This document shows positions 44,886 to 53,098 of a stretch of DNA of 64,000 bases, piece by piece. Position numbers and translations under genes: made by a program. The DNA is taken from assembly GCF_000212815.1 (NCBI RefSeq), contig NZ_GL890985.1, positions 1 to 64,000 on the forward strand, in the 5' to 3' direction. This DNA comes from Streptococcus sanguinis SK49. GTDB lineage: Bacteria > Bacillota > Bacilli > Lactobacillales > Streptococcaceae. The notes under the pieces are model-generated. The model made no database searches. It was not told the DNA's origin and was given only the letters and a program-made list of their open reading frames with translations. Every line of letters begins with the position of its first letter. Position 1 is the stretch's first letter.

Positions 44886-44902
44886 TTACAGAAGTGAAGT
44901 AA
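44886..44902 (+). repeat. attR of the rpmG-integrated element
   Basis: TTACAGAAGTGAAGTAA, 16 of 17 identical to attL at the rpmG stop. Beyond it the sequence continues with the displaced rpmG terminator. Confidence 0.85.
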
Positions 44903-44908
44903 TTTATA

Positions 44909-44952
44909 TAAGAAAAATCCTTTGAAATCAACGTTTCAAAGGATTTTTCTTT
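44909..44952 (+). terminator. Displaced rpmF-rpmG terminator
   Basis: Perfect 18-bp stem AAGAAAAATCCTTTGAAA / TTTCAAAGGATTTTTCTT (44910-44927 with 44934-44951), directly after attR. It probably terminated rpmG before the element arrived. Confidence 0.75.
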
Positions 44953-45004
44953 TGGCTTCAATTCCTAACTAATCAACGAACTTAATACTAGGTCTCGAAA
45001 AGAA

Positions 45005-45229
45005 TTATGCCTCCTCTTTCTGTCTGAGTTCAAAGAGGTCTTCTACTTTCAAATTAAAAACTTGAGCAATTTTGAGAGCCATTTCCAGCGAAGGATTGTA
45101 GCGGTTATTTTCCAAATGCAGAATTGTCTCGCGCCGCATGCCGATGCGGTCGGCTAGCTCCTGCTGGGTCATACCTATGGATTCGCGAACGGATTTTAGA
45201 TTGGTGATAATCTTGCTTTCTTTAGCCAT
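45005..45229 (-). CDS. XRE-family transcriptional regulator (small)
   Basis: A 74-aa Cro/CI-type regulator almost entirely composed of one HTH domain (NLKSVRESIGMTQQELADRIG...LENNRYNPSLEMALKIAQVF). The start at 45229 follows AGAGGATAACC. It starts 2 bp after the membrane-protein gene and is coexpressed with it. Such two-gene pairs of a small XRE protein and a membrane protein are common in Firmicutes, and targets are unknown. Confidence 0.8.
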   Translation of the reverse strand: MAKESKIITNLKSVRESIGMTQQELADRIGMRRETILHLENNRYNPSLEMALKIAQVFNLKVEDLFELRQKEEA

Positions 45230-45231
45230 GG

Positions 45232-45828
45232 TTATCCTCTCCGTTCTAAGATAAGATAGACAATTGCAAAGATGCAAATCAAGGCAGCTATGCTAATAAA
45301 AATCTGACCTATGTAAAGAGTGAAAGAACCCATGTACCCAATGATAACTGCTAGGATCATCAGTGCGCCTAGTATAAAAACAAACATCAAGCTAGCTGCC
45401 TTAGCTAGATTCGCATAGAAGCGTTCGTCTGGAGTTTCCTTGACATTTTTCAAAGAGAAAAAACCAAATACAATCACTTCAATAACGAGGCCAACTCCCA
45501 AAATCCATTCTTTAATGCCAGATCTTACGCTTGGGGTCGCAACCCAAATCCCTACTGTATAAAAAATGGTTGCTGCAAACAGAAGCATCGTGTACAGCTT
45601 AGCAGACAAGTCAAAAATAGTCTTTCCCTTACCTTTCTGACTCTTAGATGGCCATGGTTTCATGTGTAGCCAGCCCCAAATAGCTACAATCTGACCTAGC
45701 ACTGAAATACCAGCAATAACTAACTTGGGTCCCCAACTAAGATTAGAACCAAATAAAACAGTAAAATCAATAAAGAGAGCTGCGGCAATCATCGCAATGA
45801 GACCACCCGTTTTTTGACTATTTTTCAT
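45232..45828 (-). CDS. Multi-helix membrane protein paired with XRE regulator
   Basis: A 198-aa membrane protein with about six helices in pairs and short charged loops (PWPSKSQKGKGK, KNVKETPDERFY). The family was not recognised. The gene is coupled to the XRE gene downstream, suggesting a membrane-linked regulatory pair. It lies just outside the mobile element. Confidence 0.7.
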   Translation of the reverse strand: MKNSQKTGGLIAMIAAALFIDFTVLFGSNLSWGPKLVIAGISVLGQIVAIWGWLHMKPWPSKSQKGKGKTIFDLSAKLYTMLLFAATIFYTVGIWVATPSVRSGIKEWILGVGLVIEVIVFGFFSLKNVKETPDERFYANLAKAASLMFVFILGALMILAVIIGYMGSFTLYIGQIFISIAALICIFAIVYLILERRG

Positions 45829-45952
45829 GATAGACTCCTTTCCTAGTGTTAGAAATATTTAACACCCTTTATGTTATAAATATATCACATAGCGATTTAG
45901 AAATCAAGGATTTATGAGTTGAGGTTCAAATTATTTTTAAAAGATTCTATAA

Positions 45953-45988
45953 AAAAACAGCCTCAGAAACTATTGAGACTGTTTTTTA
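45953..45988 (-). terminator. Terminator after the CDF transporter
   Basis: AAAAACAG / CTGTTTTT with inner CTCA/TGAG pairing, overlapping the stop codon; T-tract present in both directions. Confidence 0.7.
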
Positions 45989-46849
45989 ATTACTGACACA
46001 ATGTTTATCATGTTCTTCCAAGCTGCTATCCGTCTGGATAGTGATTTTGGTGATACCATAGGCTTGCAGTTCTTGACGCAGAATAGTTTGGGTCTCGGCC
46101 AGCAGATCTGGATTTTCAAGACAGATATGGATCATGGCAAATTTTTCTAAACCGTCTGTGGTCCAGACATTGAGCTGGGTAATAGCCTGAACGTTTTCAA
46201 CTGCCAGAATTTCCTGATAAAGCTGACTCAGATCAATATCGCTTGGGATGTGATCCAGAAAAATCTTGATGTTTTCCCAAAACTTAGGCAGGGCCTTGCT
46301 GAGAATGAAGCCCGCAATAAGCAGGGAGAGCAGTGGGTCAAGAAAATACCAGTCAGTAAAGCGCAACACGATAGAGACCAGAATAACAGCCACCCAACCC
46401 AGAATGTCCTCTAAGAAATGGAGACTGAGAATAGACTCATTGTGACTGTGTCCATGACCATGGCCGACTACCTTACTGGCTGCTAGATTGACTATAATGG
46501 CAAAGATACCCAGCACCAGCATGCCGTCATAATTGACCTTTTCAGGCGCAAAGACCTTGGGTACGTTTTCGATAATCACCAAGGTTGAGCCGACCAGCAA
46601 GATGACCGAGGTCAACAGGGCTCCCAAAAGGCTGTAGCGCTTGTAGCCCAGAGTGTATTTCTTGTCTTCTTTTTTATTAGAAATTTTTTCAAAAAGGGTA
46701 GAAAGTCCGATAGCTATCGCGTCTCCTGTATCGTGCACGGCATCGGCTAGTACAGCGCTGGAATTGAACATGAAGCCAAAGATAAACTCAAGAATGGCAA
46801 AGGAAAAGTTTAACAGAAAGGCAATAGTCATATTTTTACTAGATTTCAC
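45986..46849 (-). CDS. Cation diffusion facilitator (CDF) metal exporter
   Basis: A 287-aa transporter with about six membrane helices. Helix 2 carries the metal-binding LADAVHDTGDA and helix 5 SLHFLEDILGW. A His-rich loop GHGHGHSH lies between, and a C-terminal cytoplasmic domain follows helix 6. CDF proteins export Zn2+ or related divalent cations in exchange for protons. It is divergent from a TetR-type gene about 170 bp away. The true metal cannot be told from sequence. Confidence 0.92.
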   Translation of the reverse strand: MKSSKNMTIAFLLNFSFAILEFIFGFMFNSSAVLADAVHDTGDAIAIGLSTLFEKISNKKEDKKYTLGYKRYSLLGALLTSVILLVGSTLVIIENVPKVFAPEKVNYDGMLVLGIFAIIVNLAASKVVGHGHGHSHNESILSLHFLEDILGWVAVILVSIVLRFTDWYFLDPLLSLLIAGFILSKALPKFWENIKIFLDHIPSDIDLSQLYQEILAVENVQAITQLNVWTTDGLEKFAMIHICLENPDLLAETQTILRQELQAYGITKITIQTDSSLEEHDKHCVSN

Positions 46850-46882
46850 AGCAGCCTCCTTTCAGTTTGGCTAAATTTATAG

Positions 46883-46913
46883 TATAATGTAATCAAAACG
46901 GAACACCTTGTTC
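46883..46913 (+). promoter_or_regulatory. Promoter/operator upstream of the TetR gene
   Basis: TATAAT at 46883-46888 and, twelve bases downstream, a dyad GAACA-CCT-TGTTC (46901-46913) at a position where a bound repressor would block transcription. It could be the TetR operator. Confidence 0.5.
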
Positions 46914-47018
46914 AGTTTTCTTCATCTTTATTATCCCTTATTCTCAGAAAGGAAACAAGAAGCAATTGAGGGGCTTTGTCTGTTACTGAACAATCCTGCT
47001 CTTTTGTTCCGAAACGCT

Positions 47019-47540
47019 ATGGACAGACGAGTCAAGAAATCACGCGCAGCTATTTACCAAGCTTTTATCAGCCTGCTGCATCAAAAAAGCTATGAAAGCA
47101 TCACCGTGCAAGAAATCATCGACCTGGCAGACGTTGGCCGGTCGACTTTTTATGCCCATTTCGATACCAAGGAAGCCTTGCTAGAGGAGGTTTGCCAAGA
47201 CCTCTTTCAGCATACCTTTCTTGAACGCGACGACGGCAAGGATCTCTTTGAAGCAACCGCCCATATTTTCAAGCATTTCCAAAAGAATCAGGACAAGATT
47301 GCGACCTTGCTGCTATCGAAAAATATCTATTTCACCAATCGCCTAAAGATTGAGCTGGAAAACTATCTCTTTCCGATGATTCAGGAACAGCTTCTGCAGA
47401 AAAAATCTCAGCTGCCAGAGCCCTTTCTGAGAAATTATGTGACTTCTACCTTTGTGGAGACGGTCAGCTGGTGGCTCCAGCAGAAGAAAACATTGCCAGA
47501 AACAGTTATCAGCCAGTATTTTCTGGATTTGATGGACTGA
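47019..47540 (+). CDS. TetR-family transcriptional regulator
   Basis: A 173-aa regulator with an N-terminal HTH (SRAAIYQAFISLLHQKSYESITVQEIIDLADVGRSTFYAHFDTKEALLEEV) and a helical ligand-binding domain. I start at the ATG at 47019, where the HTH begins, although the ribosome-binding site is weak; the frame continues 37 codons upstream without family resemblance. It is 38 bp upstream of an MFS gene and probably regulates it. Confidence 0.85.
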   Translation: MDRRVKKSRAAIYQAFISLLHQKSYESITVQEIIDLADVGRSTFYAHFDTKEALLEEVCQDLFQHTFLERDDGKDLFEATAHIFKHFQKNQDKIATLLLSKNIYFTNRLKIELENYLFPMIQEQLLQKKSQLPEPFLRNYVTSTFVETVSWWLQQKKTLPETVISQYFLDLMD

Positions 47541-47578
47541 TTTTATTTTGATATTTATATAGGAGGAAACTTTACTTT

Positions 47579-48745
47579 ATGAAAAAGAAACATTCAAAAT
47601 TTTTGCTTCCAGGTATTCTGATGGTGGGGGTTGTCCTACGGGCGCCTTTTGCAGTGCTACCTGTTGTGCTGGGCGATATTGCTAAGGGGCTGCAAGTTCC
47701 CGTCAACTCTCTAGGACTACTGACTAGCCTGCCCTTGATTATGTTCGCTCTCTGCTCTGCCTTTTCCCCACGCCTGGCTCAAAAAGTCGGCTTGGAAAAG
47801 CTCTTTACCATAGCCATTATTGTGCTGACTCTGGGCTCTTTTATTCGTATCTTTAACCTGCCTCTACTCTATGCAGGTACAATCATGCTAGGGGCCGCCA
47901 TCGCTGTCTTAAATGTGCTCCTGCCTAATGTCATTCAGGCCAATCAGCCAGAAAAAATTGGATTTTTAACCACGCTTTATATCACTTCTATGGGACTAGC
48001 CATCTCAATCATGTCTCCCTTGGCTGCGCCTATTGTCCGCTTAGCTGGCTGGAAAGGACTGATTCTCGCCCTGACTCTCATCTGCATACTGGCCTGCTTA
48101 ATCTGGCTGCCTAACAGTCGGCATAATCACCAACTGACTAGCAAAAGCCGCGAGCAGCAAATGGGGGCTCTGCTAAAAAATCCTAGAGTATGGGCTCTGA
48201 TTGTTTTCGGTGGCCTGCAGTCCTTACTCTTTTATACGGCTATCACTTGGCTGCCGACTCTTGGTCAGTTGGCAGGACTTTCCAATGATGCTACTGGTTT
48301 CTTGGCCTCTGTCTTTTCCTTTATCAGTCTTCCTCTGGCTATGACGATACCTAGTCTGACAACGCGTCTATCCGCTAAAAAACGCTTAAGAATGATTGCT
48401 CTCTTTTCTGCAACTGGTATGGTTGGTCTGGGTATGCTGCTGGGCAGGACAGATTCCTTTGTCTACTGGCTCATCCTCAACTTGCTAATCGGCATGTCTG
48501 TCAGCGCCCTCTTCCCCTACCTCATGGTCACTTTCTCGCTGAAAACCAGTACTCCTGAGCAAACCGCTCAGCTATCTGGCTTGGCCCAGACTGGTGGCTA
48601 TATTCTGGCCGCCTTTGGACCAAGCCTCTTTGGATACAGCTTTGATTTATTCCATTCCTGGACTCCAGCTATCCTCATTCTCATTGGTCTGGCTGCCATC
48701 GTGACACTAACACTCTTTTACATTGAGAAGTTTGACAAGATATAA
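47579..48745 (+). CDS. MFS transporter, CynX/NimT-like
   Basis: A 388-aa membrane protein with twelve helices. The loop pattern and AAIAVLNVLLPNVIQANQPEKIG segment fit the CynX/NimT family of major facilitator transporters, which take up or export cyanate, nitroimidazole and other small molecules. The substrate is unknown. GGAGG precedes its ATG, and a TetR gene upstream is its likely regulator. Confidence 0.85.
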   Translation: MKKKHSKFLLPGILMVGVVLRAPFAVLPVVLGDIAKGLQVPVNSLGLLTSLPLIMFALCSAFSPRLAQKVGLEKLFTIAIIVLTLGSFIRIFNLPLLYAGTIMLGAAIAVLNVLLPNVIQANQPEKIGFLTTLYITSMGLAISIMSPLAAPIVRLAGWKGLILALTLICILACLIWLPNSRHNHQLTSKSREQQMGALLKNPRVWALIVFGGLQSLLFYTAITWLPTLGQLAGLSNDATGFLASVFSFISLPLAMTIPSLTTRLSAKKRLRMIALFSATGMVGLGMLLGRTDSFVYWLILNLLIGMSVSALFPYLMVTFSLKTSTPEQTAQLSGLAQTGGYILAAFGPSLFGYSFDLFHSWTPAILILIGLAAIVTLTLFYIEKFDKI

Positions 48746-48753
48746 TATAGAGG

Positions 48754-48784
48754 AAAAAACGCTTAGAAATCCTAAGCGTTTTTG
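48754..48784. terminator. Bidirectional terminator between the MFS gene and the S41 pseudogene
   Basis: AAAAACGCTTAG / CTAAGCGTTTTT, a perfect 12-bp stem with T-tracts on both strands. Confidence 0.85.
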
Positions 48785-50034
48785 CAATAGTTGAGGCACT
48801 TTTCCAGGTCCACATCCCGCTCTAAGTGCTCTGGTGTCCAAGGAATCAGGATATCCGGTTCAACTCCCTTATCATTCATGCCTTTTCCTTGATCAATCCT
48901 AGTGTCACGTGAAGTGGGGAACAGGAGCTCATAGTCACCAAAATCCTTCACGCAGCAATTGGAATAATCTAAAATTCCCATAGTCGGACGCCCTAGGACC
49001 GTAACCTTGGGCATCTTTTTCATAGTATCAACAAAATTATCACCTGAAGACCCACAGGTAACATCTGCTAGCACAAAGACTTTTTCAGGTCGAGCTAGGC
49101 CTAGAACGTCTGGTAGAAAGTTCTGCTCACTGTCTTCATCGCCATAAAGGACATACCCTTTTCCCCGATTTTCTTCTAATTCTTTTAGAAATTCTTTGAG
49201 AATCTGGTGAGTTTCTGCTGACAAGTTTGGATCTTCTAGGATATTTTGCATCAGTTGCTGGCGCAAATCAACATTTCTATCGGTATAGAGAATCTCCATC
49301 CCATCATCGTTTGGCAAATCTAAGTCTCTGAAGGCCTTTCCCTGAGGAAGAGTATATTTGAAAAGTGGATAATAAAGCGAGTCCGTCCCACCATAATTGA
49401 CTCGAACATCAATGATTAAATACTTGGCCTGCTCAATAGCTGCTTGGCTGTCTGCATATAGCTGACTGATAGCAGCCTCATCCGTAAAATCTTCTAACTT
49501 GAGATAAACGATGTCCTCAGAAAGATTGCGCCATTCAAACTGCAGTGGCTTCTTTGGCTGAGCGGTTGGCTGAACATGCAGTTGCTCTTTCTTGTCATTG
49601 CGTACTACTGTAACTTCTCCGGCATGCCCAACAAAGTAAGCCCACTCCTTGTGCTGTCGCTCTGGTGTGGAACTGACAAAATAATCCTTGTGCTCTTGAT
49701 ACACCTGAGGCAAGGCTTTTCCATCTAAGGCTAGAATCTGGTCTCCACGTTTCAGCCCCGTGTCACTATTTGCCTGTAGGACGTAGAGGCAGTCTTGGTA
49801 GTATCTCAGTTAAAAGCCGGGCGGTTGCGTTTCCTTAAGCCCAAACCAAACATGAGACAAAATCCTAAAACTGGCTATATAACAATGCATCTGGTAAAGA
49901 AAGTCCTCTTGGCTCATCTGGTCTGTGATACGCGCTCGATATTCTTCAGGATTTGCACCCATGATGTCTTTCTTTGTAGAAGAATCCTCTCGCATAATTT
50001 CTACGACTTGCTCAAAAATCTCTGTTTTCTTCAT
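48772..50034 (-). pseudogene. S41-family peptidase gene interrupted by an in-frame stop
   Basis: The frame from the ATG at 50034 (AAGGAG before it) encodes 74 residues ending QPPGF and then a TAA at 49810-49812. Reading on without shift gives LRYYQDCLYVLQANSDTGLK, a PDZ-like RGDQILALDGK segment and an S41 (C-terminal processing protease-like) domain to 48772. The nucleophile region GSSGDNF and Lys-containing downstream strand are intact. So one nonsense codon splits an otherwise complete gene of about 420 codons. A re-start at 49713 would give the 313-aa C-terminal part. It follows the DNA glycosylase gene by 3 bp. Confidence 0.8.
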
Positions 50035-50037
50035 CTT

Positions 50038-50619
50038 TTACTCCTTATTCCATGTGTACTCATCATCCAGCAGGCCTCGCTTAGGCATTTTTGAGACATG
50101 ACGATTGCCGGTCACATAAAAGCCCAAAGGCTCCTCTCGCCAAGCATCTGTGCAGGTCACGCCAATCCGCGGACGACTGGCAATCTGATTCGGAGTCAAG
50201 TCATGGGCTAATTGCAGACTGGAGGTCGCTAAACTCTGTCCATCAAAGCGCTTATCAATCCCAGCATACTTGGTTAACTTGCCAGGACCATTAGCTATAA
50301 GTCGGCCATCCGGTAGCTCCAAGGCTCGAATCAGTACGGCTTCAGCCACATTTTCAGCCTTGGTCACTAGATTCAGCATATGATGGCCATAAATCTGATA
50401 AACATACCAGTGACCAGCTGGTAGATACATGGATTCATTCTTAGGGGAGCGGCGCCCTCTAGCTGAATGACAGGCACTGTCCTGACTTCCTAGATAGGCT
50501 TCTGTTTCGACAATTCGGCCTAACTCCTGGCCATTTAGAATCAACTGCATACCTAGCAAAGCTCGCGCTGCCGCAACTGTGTCTACCTCGATTAGTTTCT
50601 GAAAATCTCTTGATAACAT
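50038..50619 (-). CDS. 3-methyladenine DNA glycosylase (AAG/Mpg family)
   Basis: A 193-aa base-excision repair enzyme of the AAG/Mpg family. Signatures are ARALLGMQLILNG, RIVETEAYLG, the active-site region SACHSARGRRSPKNESMYLPAGHWYVYQIYG and ANGPGKLTKY. It removes alkylated purines from DNA. I start at 50619, where the family begins. As with polA there is no Shine-Dalgarno and a TGCTATAAT extended -10 ends 7 nt upstream of the ATG, so the mRNA is probably leaderless. The S41 pseudogene follows. Confidence 0.92.
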   Translation of the reverse strand: MLSRDFQKLIEVDTVAAARALLGMQLILNGQELGRIVETEAYLGSQDSACHSARGRRSPKNESMYLPAGHWYVYQIYGHHMLNLVTKAENVAEAVLIRALELPDGRLIANGPGKLTKYAGIDKRFDGQSLATSSLQLAHDLTPNQIASRPRIGVTCTDAWREEPLGFYVTGNRHVSKMPKRGLLDDEYTWNKE

Positions 50620-50637
50620 AGGTTGATTATAGCATGA
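50617..50637 (-). promoter_or_regulatory. Extended -10 promoter giving a probable leaderless glycosylase mRNA
   Basis: TGCTATAAT, CAACCT, ATG on the minus strand; the same geometry and nearly the same sequence as at polA (9404-9424). Confidence 0.6.
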
Positions 50638-50899
50638 TTTCTCCATTTACAGAGGAAAAGAAATGTTGCAAAAATGTTATTTTTCTCCTTATTCTAGACA
50701 AATTATTTGTTACAGAATTATTACATGCGAAATTGACAAAAAGTTGCGAAAAAGCTTATAAAATCTATGTATTTTCTATTTATTTTGTATATTTTTTGTA
50801 ACATTTTTGTTAATGCAGTGTGTTATTTTTGTATCATTCCGGTTTTTTATTGCTTCAAATGAAATATTTGTTTAATATTATACTAGAAGGAGGGGTAAG

Positions 50900-51295
50900 A
50901 TGAAAAAATTATCTAAAATTTCTTTATTTTTATTACCACTAATTGCACTTTTCTTTTTGACAGCTTGCGGAAATTCTGCAGATAAGAAGACTGAAGAAAG
51001 CTCAAGTTCTAGCTCAAGCGTTTCTTCTTCATCTAAAGCTAAGTCAACCTCTAGTAGCTCATCTGAGCAAAGCAATAGCGCTAAAGTCAACGTAAATGGC
51101 GGAGATGCTAGTGTTAATGTAAATGCCGGTGACGAAGGCGATGATGCTTCTGTTGAAGCTAATGGAGACGGTACTGCTAATGTACAAACTGACAACGCTG
51201 GTGTTAACGTAAACGAAGACGGCGTTCATGTTCAAGGTGGCGGTGTCGATGTTAAGGTCGGCAGCGACGGAACTGTGAATGTCCAAACCCCATAA
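50900..51295 (+). CDS. Small repetitive lipoprotein
   Basis: A 131-aa protein with a lipoprotein signal peptide (LPLIALFFLTACGN; lipobox LTAC, lipidated Cys22). A Ser-rich linker of about 30 residues follows, then a domain of repeated Val-Asn-Val/Asp-Gly units (VNVNGGDASVNVNAG and relatives). The Asp/Gly/Asn content suggests calcium binding or a beta-roll, but there is no experimental support. AGAAGGAGG precedes the ATG. Unknown function; about 250 bp of very AT-rich DNA without a gene lies upstream. Confidence 0.8.
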   Translation: MKKLSKISLFLLPLIALFFLTACGNSADKKTEESSSSSSSVSSSSKAKSTSSSSSEQSNSAKVNVNGGDASVNVNAGDEGDDASVEANGDGTANVQTDNAGVNVNEDGVHVQGGGVDVKVGSDGTVNVQTP

Positions 51296-51327
51296 TTGAA
51301 AAACATCTTTCAGTTATTATAATTCAT

Positions 51328-51353
51328 AAAAACCGAGTTTTGCTCGGTTTTTT
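51328..51353 (+). terminator. Terminator after the lipoprotein gene
   Basis: AAAACCGAG / CTCGGTTTT with TTTTG loop and TTTTTTG tail. Confidence 0.8.
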
Positions 51354-51400
51354 GATTTTCTCCTGTACATTTCAAAAAACTTAAAAAGCATTAAAAATAC

Positions 51401-51429
51401 TTGTAAAAACTTATTCGCTGTGTTATACT
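51401..51429 (+). promoter_or_regulatory. Promoter of the DeoR-Cof operon
   Basis: TTGTAA (51401-51406), 17-nt spacer, TATACT (51424-51429) with TGT before the -10. Confidence 0.65.
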
Positions 51430-51457
51430 CTATTTAGAAAAGCAAGGAGGGACAAGC

Positions 51458-52204
51458 ATGTATCAAGAACAACGCTTAGCTGAAATCTTAGAGCTCTTGG
51501 CTGATAAAAAACAGCTGTCAGCCAAGGATATGATTGAACATTTTCAGGTCTCTAAAGATACTATTCGGCGAGATTTTTCAATTTTAAGCGAGCGTAGGCT
51601 TGTGCAACGCACCCACGGAGGTATTATCTCGCTGGATACTAGCCGGCAAATCCCCTCCTTTAACGACCGCATCAACCAACTAAATCAAGAAAAAAAGGCT
51701 ATTGCACAGAAGGCCCATGACTTTCTCAAGCCGGGGCAGATTGCTTTCTTTGATGTCTCAACCATCGTTCTCCATCTGGCCCAGCGCATCAAGGATCCTA
51801 TGACAATCTATTCCCATTCTCTGGATAATGCAATCATGCTGAGCACTCAGGACAAAGTGGACTTTCACCTCTTAGGCGGAAAATTTTATCCCAAAAATCG
51901 ATTCTACTACGCGCTCAATGAAGCAGAGCTGTTGCAGCAAATTTCCTTTGACATTGCCTTTATCGGAGCAGCTAGTGTCTCTGATGGTCTAGTCAGCTTT
52001 GAAGACGAGGCCGATGCTCACCTGAAAAAACTAGCTTTGAAACACGCTAAGGTTAAGATTCTGCTGGCCGAGCAAGACAAATGGCAGAAAGAATCTAAGT
52101 ACATCCTGGGGCCTGTCAGCGACTTTGACTACTGGATTACGGACCAAGAGCCCAGCCCTAAAGTCCAAGAATTAATCGGAGACAAGGTTAAAATAATTTA
52201 TTAA
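51458..52204 (+). CDS. DeoR-family transcriptional regulator
   Basis: A 248-aa regulator with an N-terminal HTH (LAEILELLADKKQLSAKDMIEHFQVSKDTIRRDFSIL) and the family signature RTHGGI. The C-terminal sugar-phosphate-sensing domain (FDVSTIVLHLAQRI...GGKFYPKNRFYYALNEAE...GAASVSDG) belongs to the DeoR effector family. It probably senses a phosphorylated sugar and regulates the Cof-type phosphatase gene 32 bp downstream. Its own promoter is at 51401-51429. Confidence 0.9.
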   Translation: MYQEQRLAEILELLADKKQLSAKDMIEHFQVSKDTIRRDFSILSERRLVQRTHGGIISLDTSRQIPSFNDRINQLNQEKKAIAQKAHDFLKPGQIAFFDVSTIVLHLAQRIKDPMTIYSHSLDNAIMLSTQDKVDFHLLGGKFYPKNRFYYALNEAELLQQISFDIAFIGAASVSDGLVSFEDEADAHLKKLALKHAKVKILLAEQDKWQKESKYILGPVSDFDYWITDQEPSPKVQELIGDKVKIIY

Positions 52205-52236
52205 ATCGATCCATTAGACACAAAGGAGGAAGAGCT

Positions 52237-53064
52237 ATGACAAACCAACCGATTCGCCTGATTATTAGCGACATTGACGGTACCATTTTGGATGACCAGC
52301 ATCAAGTAGATCCTAAACTCAAGGACATGATTCCCCTGCTAAGCCGAGAAAAAATCCCTTTCGTCCTCGCTTCTGCTCGCTCTCCTCTAGGCATGGAGCC
52401 CATTGCGCGTGAGCTGGGACTGGGAGATAATCCGCTGGCCTGTTACAATGGCGCTCTAGTCATCAAGGGCGAGCCACAAGCTTATGAAACTATTATCGAG
52501 CATCCTCTGGACAAGAAAGAAATCCGCACTTTTCTGGAACTTGTCAAGGCTGAATTTCCTAGTGTATCCATCAATCTCTACTCTGGCAAGGATTGGATTG
52601 CTGATCGTCTCGATAAATGGGTGCAGATAGAGGCTGAGATTACAGGTGAACAGCCGATGATTCAGAATGTGTTAATGCCAGTGCTGGATGTGCTAATCCC
52701 TATCCATAAGCTACTTCTTATCGATGAAGCGTCTGTCATCCAGAAACTCCATGACTACCTGCAGACTTTAGACTTTCCCAAGACAGCCTTCTACCTTTCT
52801 AAGGACAACTATATGGAAGTCACGGCCAAGCATGTCTCCAAGGAGCAAGCCTTGTACGAAATTGCCCAGCACTACCAAGTGCCACTAGAAGAGGTCATGA
52901 CAATCGGAGACAACTTCAATGACCTTCCTATGCTCCGCCTGGCTGGACTTGGAGTCGCTATGGGCAATGCCCCTGAGGCAGTCAAAACCGAGGCAAAAGC
53001 CGTCACCAAAAGTAACAATGAGCACGGGGTCGCGGAAGCTATAGAAAAGTATGTTTTGATATAA
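52237..53064 (+). CDS. Cof-type HAD phosphatase
   Basis: A 275-aa HAD hydrolase of the Cof/YidA type. The nucleophile motif is ISDIDGTILDD (Asp12, Asp14), a C2B cap lies between about residues 85 and 190, and the C-terminal motifs are GDNFNDLPML and GVAMGNAPEAVK. Such enzymes dephosphorylate sugar phosphates or FMN-like substrates. It is cotranscribed with the DeoR gene. GGAGGAAGAGCT precedes the ATG. Confidence 0.92.
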   Translation: MTNQPIRLIISDIDGTILDDQHQVDPKLKDMIPLLSREKIPFVLASARSPLGMEPIARELGLGDNPLACYNGALVIKGEPQAYETIIEHPLDKKEIRTFLELVKAEFPSVSINLYSGKDWIADRLDKWVQIEAEITGEQPMIQNVLMPVLDVLIPIHKLLLIDEASVIQKLHDYLQTLDFPKTAFYLSKDNYMEVTAKHVSKEQALYEIAQHYQVPLEEVMTIGDNFNDLPMLRLAGLGVAMGNAPEAVKTEAKAVTKSNNEHGVAEAIEKYVLI

Positions 53065-53069
53065 CGCAA

Positions 53070-53098
53070 AAAATCTGCTCAAGGGCAGATTATTTTTA
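53070..53098. terminator. Bidirectional terminator between the Cof and GNAT genes
   Basis: AATCTGC / GCAGATT with CTCAAGG loop, AAAAAA on one side and TTTTT on the other. Confidence 0.7.

Larger units (their letters stand above)
36667..44902 (+). mobile_element. 8.2-kb integrative mobilizable element in rpmG with cadmium-resistance cargo
   Basis: The element is bounded by the 17-bp att repeats and has paired ACTCTACC arm repeats inside each end. From left to right it carries cadD, cadX, an XRE-domain gene, a sigma-like gene, a small gene, tcpA-like, a small membrane protein gene, a Rep_2-type rep, xis and int, all on the plus strand. It has a coupling-type ATPase and a rolling-circle initiator but no type IV secretion genes, so it should be mobilizable rather than self-transmissible. 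It is visibly more AT-rich than the flanks. IMEs with rolling-circle-type relaxases and TcpA-type ATPases are known in streptococci. Confidence 0.88.

Noticed and set aside
49795-50094. 99-codon plus-strand frame across the S41/glycosylase junction
   Set aside because: It is antisense to the pseudogene's first part and lacks a ribosome-binding site.
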